Positions 25,299 to 35,233 of a DNA stretch of 39,447 nucleotides are shown in pieces. The notes under the pieces are model-generated. The model searched no databases and had not been told where the DNA came from. It was given only the letters and a program-made list of their open reading frames with translations. Position numbers and translations under genes: made by a program. The DNA comes from an uncultured Bacteroidales bacterium (GTDB lineage: Bacteria; Bacteroidota; Bacteroidia; Bacteroidales; Bacteroidaceae). The stretch is from NCBI GenBank assembly GCA_902779165.1, contig CACZAN010000031.1, positions 1 to 39,447 on the forward strand. The letters run 5' to 3'. Within the stretch, counting starts at the first letter, position 1; the number at the start of each line of letters is the position of its first letter.

Positions 25299-27341
25299 AT
25301 GAAAGATTTTAAGAACATAAAATCCCTTTTATACGGTTCGCTTCTCCTGCTGGCCTGCGGTGTATGCTTTACTTCCTGTACCTCTTGGCTTGATAAGGAT
25401 CCGGATTCTATCGTGGCAGAGGATGAGGCTTTCAAGAACTACCGCAACTTCCAGGGATATCTCGAGGAAATCTATGACTGCATCCCCAACAAGGAGATGG
25501 CCAACTATTGTACATCCTGGAACTGGGGAGACGACGCTGTTCACAACCCCGAAGGTTATGCACACATGGATCACCAGGTGGACCTGGGCAACTACCGTAA
25601 CTGGTGGGATAATGGTCAGTGCTGGCTGAATGGTGCCGGCAAAGACGGTTCTTGGGCAAATAAGTATTCCCTTTGGAAAGGTGCATGGTACAGTATCCGT
25701 AAGTGCAATTTGGGTCTTGCGAACATCAAGTCCCTCGTTGGAACAGATGAAGAGCGCGACCTGCTGCTCGGACAGATGTATTTCTTCCGTGCTTGGTGGC
25801 ATTTCGAGCTGATATGCTACTTCGGCGGTCTTCCTTATGTGGACGAAGCTTTCGAAGCTTCCAATATTCCAGAACTCCCTCGCCTTTCTTTCCAAGAATG
25901 TGCAGACCGCTGTGCACAAGACTTCGAGCGGGCCTACGATCTTCTTCCATATGACTGGGACGAGACCCTGGCCGGTATGCAGACTTCAAGCCAGAATGAG
26001 CTGCGCGTGAATAAGTTTATGGCACTTTGCTACCTCGGCAAGTGCTACCTCTGGGCAGGCTCTCCGCTTATGAAGGAGTTCGAGAAGACCAAGAACGGCG
26101 GCGTGGCCCAGCTGTTAGGTGCCAGTTCCAACGGCAAAACCTACGATTATGATGAGGCATATTGCAAGTTGGCTGCAGAGAAGCTTGGTAAGGCACTGGA
26201 TCTGGTCAAGAAAGGAACGGTACGCTACAAACTTGCAGAATTCAAGTACTCCAACCTCTACGACCACACGAAGGAGGAGTCAGCAGAAGATTGCTACTCC
26301 GACCTCTTCTATACCGTTAAGCAGAGCTGGAAGCAGCCTGGTGCTTCAGAGGCCATCTTCCGCGGCCTGTCCCAGACTGACGACTGTAACTGGAACTGCT
26401 CCAAGATTTTCGGTCCCAAGGTTTTGGGTATTGTGCCTCACGACAACATTATCCACCACCCGACAGCCAACCTCATCGACCAGTACGGAATGGCCAACGG
26501 TCAGCCCATTTATCTTGTCAAGAACGGTGTCTATGTGCTGAACCCTGCTGCTGGTTTTGATCCTGAACATCCCTATAAGAACCGCGACCCGCGATTCTAC
26601 CATGATATCGTGTTCGACGGTTTCCACTATGTGCTCAACACCGAGAATTTCACCGATGCCCAGAAGAAGCTGAATCTGGACTACTGTTCCCTTTATTCCG
26701 ATGGCGCCATGCGTGATATCGACCACGGAAGCAGCACCGGTTATTTCATTCAGAAACTGGTGCCCCACCAGTGTAACGAATTAGACCGTTGGTGCTATGG
26801 ATGGGAAGGCAGTAACTTCCACTGCTATCTCTCCTACATGCGTCTGGCTGACATCTATCTGATGTATGCAGAGGCAAGGGCCGCTATTGCTAAGAGTGCT
26901 GCTGAATTGAAGGATAAGCCTGAATATTGCCCGTCATTATCTGCCGTTGACGCCATCAACGTCCTCCGCGACCGTGTCAACTGCGAAGATTATCCCATGG
27001 AACATGTTCAGCCCAACCTCATGGACACCCGTGAGCACTTCATCGATGAAGTACGCCGCGAGCGTGCCGTAGAGCTCTCCTTCGAAGGCTTCCGCTGGTG
27101 CGACCTTCAGCGTTGGTTGCTCCTGACCGAGCCTCCCTACACGGTGAAGTACTCTCATGAATTCGAGCGTCTGGAGACTAATGACTGGTTCAAGACCCAC
27201 GATCCGAAGGATGCAAAGGTCGGTAACTTCCACAAGAAAGACCTTATTACCCGTCGTTTGGAATCCAAGCACTATTGGTTCCCGCTTCCAGACAAGGATA
27301 CCTACCTCTACCCAGGCTTCCCCCAGAATCCAGGATGGTAA
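25299..27341 (+). CDS. SusD/RagB-family glycan-binding lipoprotein (PUL pair 1)
   Basis: 680 residues, somewhat long for SusD. Lipoprotein signal with lipobox CFTSC (about residue 27), followed by acidic TSWLDKDPDSIV, as expected for surface-exposed lipoproteins. SusD hallmarks are helical TPR-like segments (GQMYFFRAWWHFELICYFGG, then LPYVDEAF; NKFMALCYLGKCYLWAGSPL) and the C-terminal signature NVLRDRVNC, REHFIDEVRRERAVELSFEG, FRWCDLQRWLL. It forms the extracellular lid of the SusC transporter encoded upstream and binds the polysaccharide. Aromatic-rich surface loops (SWNWGDDAVHNPEGY; RWCYGWEGSNFHCY) are candidates for glycan contact. Confidence 0.95.
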   Translation: MKDFKNIKSLLYGSLLLLACGVCFTSCTSWLDKDPDSIVAEDEAFKNYRNFQGYLEEIYDCIPNKEMANYCTSWNWGDDAVHNPEGYAHMDHQVDLGNYRNWWDNGQCWLNGAGKDGSWANKYSLWKGAWYSIRKCNLGLANIKSLVGTDEERDLLLGQMYFFRAWWHFELICYFGGLPYVDEAFEASNIPELPRLSFQECADRCAQDFERAYDLLPYDWDETLAGMQTSSQNELRVNKFMALCYLGKCYLWAGSPLMKEFEKTKNGGVAQLLGASSNGKTYDYDEAYCKLAAEKLGKALDLVKKGTVRYKLAEFKYSNLYDHTKEESAEDCYSDLFYTVKQSWKQPGASEAIFRGLSQTDDCNWNCSKIFGPKVLGIVPHDNIIHHPTANLIDQYGMANGQPIYLVKNGVYVLNPAAGFDPEHPYKNRDPRFYHDIVFDGFHYVLNTENFTDAQKKLNLDYCSLYSDGAMRDIDHGSSTGYFIQKLVPHQCNELDRWCYGWEGSNFHCYLSYMRLADIYLMYAEARAAIAKSAAELKDKPEYCPSLSAVDAINVLRDRVNCEDYPMEHVQPNLMDTREHFIDEVRRERAVELSFEGFRWCDLQRWLLLTEPPYTVKYSHEFERLETNDWFKTHDPKDAKVGNFHKKDLITRRLESKHYWFPLPDKDTYLYPGFPQNPGW

Positions 27342-27391
27342 ACCGATGGCAATAGAAACTTGATAATGGATCATTGAAAATCGACAAGTAT

Positions 27392-30382
27392 ATGAAAAGA
27401 ATAAGAACAAACATATTTCTCTTTGCCATGTTGGCAGCTTCGCCGGTTACGGTCGATGCCCAGTCCACCGCCGATGCTGACTCCGTTCTGGCAATAAAGA
27501 AAGTCCATGTTGCTTTCCGCGACAAGGATGCCGACCAGCTGCTTGGAGGTATCTCCTATGTGGACATGGAAGAGCTGCAGAAGAAGGATTACACGATGGG
27601 TAGTCTCGATGACCTGTATGCTCTGGTTGGCGGTTGGACCGGCAACAACCTCTGGGGTATGGACAATGAGCGTCTCGATAATAACGACAACAACAACATG
27701 CCGCTCGTGATTATCGATGGTGTGAAGCGCCCCTCCAACAACGTGCTTCCTTCAGAAATCGAGCAGGTGACTTTCCTCAAGGGTGCACAGGCTGTGGTGC
27801 TCTATGGTGCTAAGGCTGCCAAGGGTGCTATCCTTATCACCACCAAGCGCGGTAAGGTGGACGGCCTTCAGATTGTGGCCAACGCCAACACGGGCTGGCA
27901 CGTGGCAAAGGAATATCCCGAATATCTCGGTTCTGCAGAGTACATGACACTCTACAACGAAGCCCTTGCCAACGATGCACGTGCCTTAGGCAATCCCTAC
28001 GCTCCGAAGTATACTCAGCAGGATATCTACAATCATGCTTCCGGACAGAACCCCTATCGTTATCCGAATGTGAACCACTATTCCAACGAGTATATTCGCA
28101 AGGCTTACAACCGAACCGAAGGTACGTTGGAGATTCAGGGTGGCGGCTCCCGTGCCCACTTCTATACGAATGTGAACTACTATCGCATCGGCGACCTCCT
28201 CAACTACGGTGTGGCAAAAGACAACTACACCGATCGTTTCAGCGTTCGTGGTAATGTAGACCTCGTCATCAACGAGTATATTAAAGGTTTTGCCAATGCA
28301 AGTGCTACCTTCTACAATGCCAACAAGAACAAGGGAGACTTCTGGGGTGAGGCTGCTACCATGCGTCCGAACTTCCCCGAGAACGCTGCTCCGTTGATTC
28401 CCATTGATATGGTAGACCCCAACGCCAGCAAGGCTCTTGCCATTCTCGCCAAGTCCCTGAACCTGCTCGACGGCAAGTATTTCCCTGGTGGCACCAAGAC
28501 CACGCAGACCAATGCGATTGCCAGTGGCTACTTCGCTGGTAGGAGCCGCGACATCAGCCGTCAGTTCCAGTTCGATGCCGGCATCATCTACGACATGAAC
28601 AAGTTCGTAAAGGGCTTGTCCTTCAAGACCCAGTTCGCTATTGACTATGCAGCGAACTACAACCTCCAGTACGACAACAAATACGCTGTGTTCATTCCCA
28701 CTTGGAGTAACTACAACTCAAAGGATGTCATCGTAGGTCTTACCCAGCAGAACGATGAAATCGTGACAGGTAATATGACGATGGATAATGCTTCTACCAA
28801 CTATCGTCAGACCATCAGCTGGAACGGTCATTTCGACTACGACCACACCTTCGGTGGCAAGCACCACGTCACGGGAATGCTGCTCGCAAATATGTTTACT
28901 ACCACTTCCAGCGGTCAGTACCACCGCTACGCCAATGCCAACCTGGGCCTGCAGGCAGGCTACGACTTCATGGGCCGTTACTTTGCCGATGTGACCTTGG
29001 CCGGCGTTCATTCCGCCCGTCTTCCCAAAGGCCATCGCAATGCCATCTCTCCCTCTTTCACCCTCGGTTGGAACATTGCCAAGGAGAGCTTCATGGAAGG
29101 AAGCCACATCAGCGACCTGATGCTCAGCGCCTCCTACAGCAACCTGAACGAGGACATTGATGTATATATGGGTGATAAATATTTCTATCTCTACGAGCCC
29201 CAGTGGTCAACAGGCGACGGTAGCTTCGTATGGAACGAATCTACGAACACGAATATCACCTATTCCACCAGCGGTAGCAACCCCGCCCTCGACTTCGTTC
29301 ATCGCAAGGAATTCTCTCTTAGCCTGCGCGGCTCGTTCTTCGACAGGCTGCTCTCTGCAGAACTCACCTTCTTCAATACGAATCTGGACGGCTTCATCAT
29401 TCAGAACCCGACCTCCTTCCCATCGTACTTGCAGAGTGGTCTCGTCACCGGAGCTACCTTCAAGCCAGCCATCAACAATAACATTCAAAACCGCAAGGGT
29501 CTTGACTTCAGCATTAAAGCCCGTAAACAGTTTGGTGAGGTTTACGCCGAATTAGGATTTGTAGGTACATATTTTACGACAGAGTGGAAAAAGTATGATG
29601 AAACCTTAGATCCTGCCGCACCCAACAAATACACTGAGGGACAAGCCCTTAATGCTCTCTGGGGTTACAACTGTTTAGGCTTCTACTCTGAAGACGAGTT
29701 CGACAAGGATCCCACCACAGGTAAGCTCACGCTGAAGGCCGGTCTCCCCAGCTCGAAGATTGGCGGTACCATCCAGCCGGGTGACCTGAAGTATGAGGAT
29801 GTTAATGGCGATGGCATCATCAATAACCAAGACATGATCGTCATTGGCAAGTCGGATCGCGTTGTCGTTTTGGACAAAAACGGTAATCCGGATTACAGCA
29901 CTGGCTTGGGCAGAATTGGTTCTCCTTTCACGATGGGTATCAACCTCACGCTTAAGTACAAGAACTTCACCCTCTTCCTTATCGGAAATGGCCAGTTCGG
30001 TGGCTACGGATTAAAGACGGACTTGGGTAATTACTACTATATGAGTGGTGATAACAAGTACTCTGTCAATGCACTTGGCCGTTGGACGGCAGAGACCGGC
30101 GATGCGGCTACTCATCCTCGTTTGAGTGCTCAGGGTTCGGCTCATAATGCTGCTGCATCCACCTTCTGGTTGTACAGCACCAACCGTTTCAACCTCCGCA
30201 AGATACAGCTTACCTACGACTTCCCGAAGACGTTGATGGGTAAGGTTGTCAAGGATCTCTCCATCTATCTGAATGCCAACGACCTCTTCACGATAGCCTC
30301 GGAGCGTAAGCTTATGGAGACAAACATCGGTTCCGCCCCGCAGACCCGCTTCTATAATCTCGGTGTGAAGGCCACCTTCTAA
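27392..30382 (+). CDS. SusC-family outer-membrane transporter lacking the N-terminal regulatory-like domain (PUL pair 2)
   Basis: The frame opens at 27374, but ATG 27392 (MKRIRTNIFLFAMLAASPVT) starts the signal peptide; 996 residues. After the signal peptide there is only a short segment, with no carboxypeptidase-regulatory-like domain, before the plug. The plug includes DLYALVGGWTGNNLWGMDNE, then PLVIIDGVKRPSNNVLPSEI, TFLKGAQAVVLYGAKAAKGA and ILITTKRG. The barrel contains DVNGDGIINNQDMIVIGKSD and ends RFYNLGVKATF. It pairs with the SusD encoded 36 nt downstream of its stop. Missing the N-terminal domain may change how TonB engages it or how it associates with partners. In the xus layout this is the xusC position. 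Confidence 0.93.
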   Translation: MKRIRTNIFLFAMLAASPVTVDAQSTADADSVLAIKKVHVAFRDKDADQLLGGISYVDMEELQKKDYTMGSLDDLYALVGGWTGNNLWGMDNERLDNNDNNNMPLVIIDGVKRPSNNVLPSEIEQVTFLKGAQAVVLYGAKAAKGAILITTKRGKVDGLQIVANANTGWHVAKEYPEYLGSAEYMTLYNEALANDARALGNPYAPKYTQQDIYNHASGQNPYRYPNVNHYSNEYIRKAYNRTEGTLEIQGGGSRAHFYTNVNYYRIGDLLNYGVAKDNYTDRFSVRGNVDLVINEYIKGFANASATFYNANKNKGDFWGEAATMRPNFPENAAPLIPIDMVDPNASKALAILAKSLNLLDGKYFPGGTKTTQTNAIASGYFAGRSRDISRQFQFDAGIIYDMNKFVKGLSFKTQFAIDYAANYNLQYDNKYAVFIPTWSNYNSKDVIVGLTQQNDEIVTGNMTMDNASTNYRQTISWNGHFDYDHTFGGKHHVTGMLLANMFTTTSSGQYHRYANANLGLQAGYDFMGRYFADVTLAGVHSARLPKGHRNAISPSFTLGWNIAKESFMEGSHISDLMLSASYSNLNEDIDVYMGDKYFYLYEPQWSTGDGSFVWNESTNTNITYSTSGSNPALDFVHRKEFSLSLRGSFFDRLLSAELTFFNTNLDGFIIQNPTSFPSYLQSGLVTGATFKPAINNNIQNRKGLDFSIKARKQFGEVYAELGFVGTYFTTEWKKYDETLDPAAPNKYTEGQALNALWGYNCLGFYSEDEFDKDPTTGKLTLKAGLPSSKIGGTIQPGDLKYEDVNGDGIINNQDMIVIGKSDRVVVLDKNGNPDYSTGLGRIGSPFTMGINLTLKYKNFTLFLIGNGQFGGYGLKTDLGNYYYMSGDNKYSVNALGRWTAETGDAATHPRLSAQGSAHNAAASTFWLYSTNRFNLRKIQLTYDFPKTLMGKVVKDLSIYLNANDLFTIASERKLMETNIGSAPQTRFYNLGVKATF

Positions 30383-30418
30383 TTCGAATGGACAATGGAT
30401 TATTGCAAATTGAATATT

Positions 30419-32239
30419 ATGAAGACAAGAAATATTTTAATGCTTTTCATCGGGGTTCTCGCATTCTGCTCCTGCGACGATATGTTCGTTCCGGCAGATG
30501 AGAACAACCGACAGACAGAAGATATGACCGAGGAGTCGAAGTATGCCAATGGTCTGCTGATGTACGCCTACGACCGTCTTCCCTATCAGACGGTCACCGT
30601 GACGGACGTTGCCACCGATGATGCTGTCACCAACGTGAAGAACAGCAATTATCTGTATATGGCAACAGGTTCATGGTCCGCCGACAACAACCCGATGTCT
30701 CAGTGGGACAACTGCCGGGATGGCATCCAGTATGTCAATCTTTTCCTCTCCATCGTGGAGGATGTCAAGTGGGCTCCCAGTGCCGTTTCCAAGCAGCAGA
30801 TGTTTGTCGATCGCCTGAAGGGCGAGGCACTTGGCCTGCGTGCACTCTTCTATTACTATCTGTTGCAGGCTCATGGCGGTTATGCCGACGATGGCAAGCT
30901 CTATGGTGTGCCCCTGCTCACGAAGCCTGAAGACGGTAGCTCGGACTTCAATCAGCCCCGTGCCCTCTTTGCCGACTGCGTGAAGCAGTGTTTTGCCGAC
31001 TGCGACAGCGCTATGGCCCTGCTGCCGTTCGATTATGTGGACGTCGACACTATTAGTGAAATTCCTACAAAGTATCTGAATCTTGGTGCCCAAAAGACCG
31101 GTTACAATCTGGTATTCGGTGCCCGTTCTTCAGGTCTGTTCTCCGGAAAGGTTGCTGAGGCTCTCAAGGCTCAGATTGCCGTTCTTGCTGCCAGCCCTGC
31201 CTTCCGCGATGACAGCGGAGTATCTTCCGAGGACGCCGCAGCGCTCTGTGCTGCTGTGCTCAAGCGCATCGGCGGTATGGCCGGATTCGACAAGACCGGA
31301 AACATCTGGTACAAGAATAAGACCAAGTTGGAGCCGGGTGCCGCCGAGATGCCCGAAATCCTGTGGCGCGAAGGGCGTTCTGGCAAGGATTCCCGACAGG
31401 AACTTACCAACTTCCCGCCGTCGCTGTATGGTAACGGTGAGGTCAATCCCTCTCAGAACCTCGTAGATGCCTTCCCCATGCGCAGCGGTCTTCCTATCAG
31501 CGATCCCAACTCCGGCTACGATCCCAACGATCCTTATGCAAACCGCGATCCGCGTCTGGCAGACAATGTCCTCTACAACGGCACCGTCTTCCGTAAGGCT
31601 CAGATCATTACTGGAAATTATCCAAGTGATGATAAGGAGACGGAGGACAGCCTTAACGCCACCGATAAATCCACCCGTACGGGCTATTACCTGAAGAAGC
31701 TCCTTCGCGATGATGTGAATCCCCTGGCCAGCAATCAGATTGCACAGTACCACATCTTCCCTCGCATCCGCTACACAGAGATCTTCCTGGATTATGCAGA
31801 GGCTGCCAACGATGCCTGGGGACCGAAGCTTGACCCGAAGGGCTTTGGCTTCACCGCCTACGACATCATCAAGGCCATCCGCGAGCGTGCCGGCTTAGGT
31901 ACCGACGCCATCGGAATGCCCCTTCCTCAGGGCGATGCCTATCTCGAGGCTTGTGCCGCAAACCAGGCTCAGATGACCACTCTGATCCGCAACGAGCGCC
32001 GCCTGGAGCTCTGCTTCGAGAACAAGCGTTTCTGGGATATGCGCCGATGGATGCTGCCACTTAACGAATCGGTGAAGGGTATGCGAATCAATCGCGATGA
32101 GACCACCAAGGCGCTCTCCTATTCAATTTTTATTGTGGAGGATCGCAACTTCGACAGTTCCTACCAGTGGTACGGACCTATTCCAAAGAGCGAAGTGCTC
32201 AAGTGGAGCAAGCTCGTGCAGAACAAAGGTTGGAAGTAA
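30419..32239 (+). CDS. SusD/RagB-family glycan-binding lipoprotein (PUL pair 2)
   Basis: ATG at 30419 is preferred over 30395 because it gives a compact lipoprotein signal (NILMLFIGVLAFCSC, Cys at about residue 18) followed by acidic DDMF; 606 residues. SusD features are KGEALGLRALFYYYLLQAHG, then GYADDGKLYGVPLLTKPED; FPRIRYTEIFLDYAEAANDA; IKAIRERAGLG; and TLIRNERRLELCFENKRFWD followed by MRRWMLPLN. It pairs with the upstream SusC. A 41-nt gap with aaatcgt-type repeats separates it from the next gene. Xus position: xusD. Confidence 0.95.
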   Translation: MKTRNILMLFIGVLAFCSCDDMFVPADENNRQTEDMTEESKYANGLLMYAYDRLPYQTVTVTDVATDDAVTNVKNSNYLYMATGSWSADNNPMSQWDNCRDGIQYVNLFLSIVEDVKWAPSAVSKQQMFVDRLKGEALGLRALFYYYLLQAHGGYADDGKLYGVPLLTKPEDGSSDFNQPRALFADCVKQCFADCDSAMALLPFDYVDVDTISEIPTKYLNLGAQKTGYNLVFGARSSGLFSGKVAEALKAQIAVLAASPAFRDDSGVSSEDAAALCAAVLKRIGGMAGFDKTGNIWYKNKTKLEPGAAEMPEILWREGRSGKDSRQELTNFPPSLYGNGEVNPSQNLVDAFPMRSGLPISDPNSGYDPNDPYANRDPRLADNVLYNGTVFRKAQIITGNYPSDDKETEDSLNATDKSTRTGYYLKKLLRDDVNPLASNQIAQYHIFPRIRYTEIFLDYAEAANDAWGPKLDPKGFGFTAYDIIKAIRERAGLGTDAIGMPLPQGDAYLEACAANQAQMTTLIRNERRLELCFENKRFWDMRRWMLPLNESVKGMRINRDETTKALSYSIFIVEDRNFDSSYQWYGPIPKSEVLKWSKLVQNKGWK

Positions 32240-32280
32240 ATCGCAATTCCTAAATCGTCAAATCGTAAACTATTATTACA

Positions 32281-33468
32281 ATGATGAAACTCAAGAAATA
32301 CATATTCGGAGTAGCTCTGGGAACGCTCTCTCTCACGATGGTTTCCTGCTATAATGCAGATACCGACTTCCCAGACTTTGAAGGGGGCACCACAGCTTAC
32401 TTCGCATACCAGGACCCAGTACGTACTGTCGTTCTTGGTAACGATGTCTATGACAACTCGCTCGACAAAGCCCATAAGATCCAGATCTGGTCTACTATGG
32501 GCGGAGCCTACGGTGGCCGCGATGCAACCGTCAGTTTTGTCGTCGACACCACCCTCTGCAACAACCTCTACTTCGTGGATGAGGGCGGCAACCCCGCAGG
32601 CAAAGTGACCCCAATGCCGCAGAAATACTACAACCTCGCGTCGGATGTCATTACCTACAACGGCGATCCTCGCGGCTATGTGGAAGTGCAGCTCACCGAT
32701 GCATTCTTCGCTGACCCCAAATCCGTCGAAAACACCTATGTCATTCCTCTCTTGATGACCGATGTGAAGGGCATCGACCATATTCTTCGAGGCACCCCGC
32801 GCGAAGGCCTCAATCCTTCACGCACCAACACCGAGGACTGGGATGTACCGGCCAAGGACTATGTGCTGTACTGCGTGAAGTATATGAACCCCTGGCAGGG
32901 AAAATACATCCGCCGCGGTGCTGACCAGGTGACGGAGAACGGTGTCACCACCACCATCCTCCGCAAGGACACCACCTTGGTGAATACCGATGTCGAGCAC
33001 TACAAGGAGAACCCTGTGAACCATAAAGATGAGATCTGCGGCATCACCACCAAGAACATGACCCAGTCGATCTTCTCCGTTTCCGTCCGCCGTGCTGCCA
33101 ACAAGGCTTCTGTGCCCTGCAAGCTCACCCTCACATTCGATAACAACAAGTGCACCATCTCCTCTGATGATACCGATGTGACTGCTACAGGTACCGGTGA
33201 ATTCATCGAAAATGGAAGCGGACTGCCCGCATACAAGGACTATCAGTGGGCTGGTGTCGGTGAGCCTGACAAGCGCGACATCCTGCGTCTGGCTTACACC
33301 GTAAACATCAACAAGGGCAAGGTCATCGGTAAGGATGACAAGGGCAACGACATCCTCCTCGAGAACGACATCCAGGTGACCACTGCCGACACCCTGGTTA
33401 TTCAGACCCGCGAATCCAACAAGCGTGAGTTCTTCTCACCCAAATACGTAACCCCTGCAAACCCTTAA
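32281..33468 (+). CDS. Surface lipoprotein of the DUF1735/DUF5627 type (SusE/XusE-position glycan-binding protein)
   Basis: 395 residues (ATG 32281 or the adjacent ATG). Lipobox LTMVSC followed by YNADTDFPDFEGG. The N-terminal half reads like a DUF1735 (BT_3987-type) domain: DKAHKIQIWSTMGGAYGGRD, then VVDTTLC and VTPMPQKYYNLASD. The second half has VPAKDYVLYCVKYMNPWQGK and YIRRGAD, which fits the DUF5627-like families found in PULs. Such lipoproteins follow susCD pairs and act as surface glycan-binding proteins. It is in the position of xusE. I assign the domains from memory of their wording, so the exact Pfam boundaries need checking. Confidence 0.7.
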   Translation: MMKLKKYIFGVALGTLSLTMVSCYNADTDFPDFEGGTTAYFAYQDPVRTVVLGNDVYDNSLDKAHKIQIWSTMGGAYGGRDATVSFVVDTTLCNNLYFVDEGGNPAGKVTPMPQKYYNLASDVITYNGDPRGYVEVQLTDAFFADPKSVENTYVIPLLMTDVKGIDHILRGTPREGLNPSRTNTEDWDVPAKDYVLYCVKYMNPWQGKYIRRGADQVTENGVTTTILRKDTTLVNTDVEHYKENPVNHKDEICGITTKNMTQSIFSVSVRRAANKASVPCKLTLTFDNNKCTISSDDTDVTATGTGEFIENGSGLPAYKDYQWAGVGEPDKRDILRLAYTVNINKGKVIGKDDKGNDILLENDIQVTTADTLVIQTRESNKREFFSPKYVTPANP

Positions 33469-33483
33469 TAGGAGGCTAAGAAT

Positions 33484-35166
33484 ATGAAAACAAGTTTCAA
33501 TTTTTCGACTTTCAACTTGAAAGCAGGTCTCTTCGCGTTGGCCGTAGGAGCGCTCATGGCTTCCTGTGCCGACTATAATGTGACAGATGATTTCAAAGCC
33601 GAGCCGGATCCCACCTTCGTGGAGCCCTACAAGGACTATGGTACCGTCAAGTCATACCTCAACCGCGAGGCCTATCCCAATATGTCACTCGGCGCACAGC
33701 TTAAGGTGGCAGAGTTCAACAAGCAGGAGCTGGCCCATGCTGTCGCTATCACCAACTTCGACGACCTCGCATTCGGCACGACTCTGATGTCTGGAACCAT
33801 CGTCAATGCCAAGGGTATCATGAACTTCCTCGATATGAAGGATCTTCTCGACCACGTTCAGGAAATCGGAGGCAAGGTGTTCGGCAGTCCTATCGTGGCC
33901 AATGCCAACCAGGCCGACGACTGGTTGAATATGCTCACGGCTCCCATCGAGATCCCTGTGGATTACGTCGAAGGCAAGAGCGTGAACTTCAACGATATGA
34001 GTGTTGGTCCCTACACCGGTACGGCAGAAAAGGGCACTCCCACCATTGAGAAATACGACGACCAGAATACCCTCAAGATTCCCCTGTTGGGCAGTGTCAA
34101 CATCATCGAAGGCTTCGAGGTCGACTCCCTTGCCACCTATACCATCACCTTCTGGGCAAAGGCCGACAAGGACGCTACATTCAACATCACCTTCTCCGGC
34201 AACAAGGTCAACGGTTCCGGTCCTAACGGAGCCTGGACGTTCAAGTCTGGCAAATGGACCAAGATTGTTGTAGAAGCCAAGAGTGCCGGCGGCGTCACCG
34301 ATGGTTACCTCCGGGTAGAGAACACCCGTTCTGCTGTATTCTACATCCAGAAAGTGGAGGTCGGTTACTATCCCGACAACCACCGTGCCCAGACCGAACA
34401 GGAGCTGAAGGACACCATCAACTACGCCCTCAACGCGTGGTGCGATGGTCTGATGAAGATCAACGAAGGCCGCATCACCTCCTTCGACCTCATCGACGAG
34501 GCTATCGACACCAAGGCCACCCTGGCGAGCAACGGCCTCTATGACCTCAAGCACTCCACCGACAAGATCTTCTGGCAGGACATCCTGGGCAGCGAGCGCT
34601 ATGCTCCCGAGGTTTCGAGAGTGGCCAGCGCCGCCTACAAGACCCACGGCGGCGACCCCGAGAAGCTGAAGTTCTTCATCAGCGAGTCCGGTCTCAATGA
34701 GCAGAAGAAGTTCGAGAGCCTGAAGTACTGGATCGAGGTGTGGGACAAGAATGGAGCCAAGATCGACGGCATCAATGCCAAGCTGAACCTCACCTACAGC
34801 GAGGATGCCGCCACGCAGGCCGCCACCGTTGCCTCGCTCAACACCCTCCTCGAGAACCTGGCTAAGTCCGGCAAGCTCATCCGCCTCTCCAACTTCGATA
34901 TCAAGTATCAGGATGCTGATGGCCTTCCTGTTGCATCAGACAAGATCACCGCCGCCCAGCGCCAGAAGCTGGCAGACTTCTATGGTGAGGTCATCACGGC
35001 CTACATGACCAAGATCCCGCACGAGAAGCAGGCCGGTATCTGCAAGGGCAACATGGCCGACACGAGCGATCCCGTGGGCCTCTGGAGCATCGACAGCAAG
35101 AGCAAGGACTGGGTGCGCAATGCCACCTACAAGGCCTTCTGCGATGCGCTGCAAGGAAAGAAGTGA
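33484..35166 (+). CDS. GH10-fold surface lipoprotein with degraded catalytic motifs and an inserted CBM-like domain
   Basis: 560 residues, lipobox LMASC near residue 28. GH10 landmarks are present but altered. Residues 91-102 NFDDLAFGTTLM stand where GH10 has NxxTPGNEMK. Residues 134-148 GSPIVANANQADDWL stand for YGHTLxWHxNQ, so the His and Trp are lost. SFDLIDEAID (333-342) matches the acid/base motif DVVNEA but with D in place of the Asn. IDGINAKLNLTY (428-439) replaces IDGIGxQMHI. IRLSNFDIKY (466-475) replaces ITELDI, so the nucleophile Glu is Asn470. A jelly-roll, CBM4/CBM22-like insertion spans about 155-300 (VNFNDMSVGPYTGTAEKG; TYTITFWAKADKDATFNITF). GH10 enzymes with a CBM inserted in the barrel are known in Bacteroidetes xylan loci. 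I infer a non-hydrolytic glycan-binding protein on the cell surface. Confidence 0.75.
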   Translation: MKTSFNFSTFNLKAGLFALAVGALMASCADYNVTDDFKAEPDPTFVEPYKDYGTVKSYLNREAYPNMSLGAQLKVAEFNKQELAHAVAITNFDDLAFGTTLMSGTIVNAKGIMNFLDMKDLLDHVQEIGGKVFGSPIVANANQADDWLNMLTAPIEIPVDYVEGKSVNFNDMSVGPYTGTAEKGTPTIEKYDDQNTLKIPLLGSVNIIEGFEVDSLATYTITFWAKADKDATFNITFSGNKVNGSGPNGAWTFKSGKWTKIVVEAKSAGGVTDGYLRVENTRSAVFYIQKVEVGYYPDNHRAQTEQELKDTINYALNAWCDGLMKINEGRITSFDLIDEAIDTKATLASNGLYDLKHSTDKIFWQDILGSERYAPEVSRVASAAYKTHGGDPEKLKFFISESGLNEQKKFESLKYWIEVWDKNGAKIDGINAKLNLTYSEDAATQAATVASLNTLLENLAKSGKLIRLSNFDIKYQDADGLPVASDKITAAQRQKLADFYGEVITAYMTKIPHEKQAGICKGNMADTSDPVGLWSIDSKSKDWVRNATYKAFCDALQGKK

Positions 35167-35233
35167 ACAGAAAAGTATTCCAAAAACATACTTTATTAAC
35201 TATCCTTTTTTATTAACTAAAAATTTATTCATT

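Noticed and set aside
35120-35233. N-terminal extension of the multi-module protein
   Set aside because: It overlaps the end of the preceding gene in another frame; ATG 35234 begins a textbook signal peptide.
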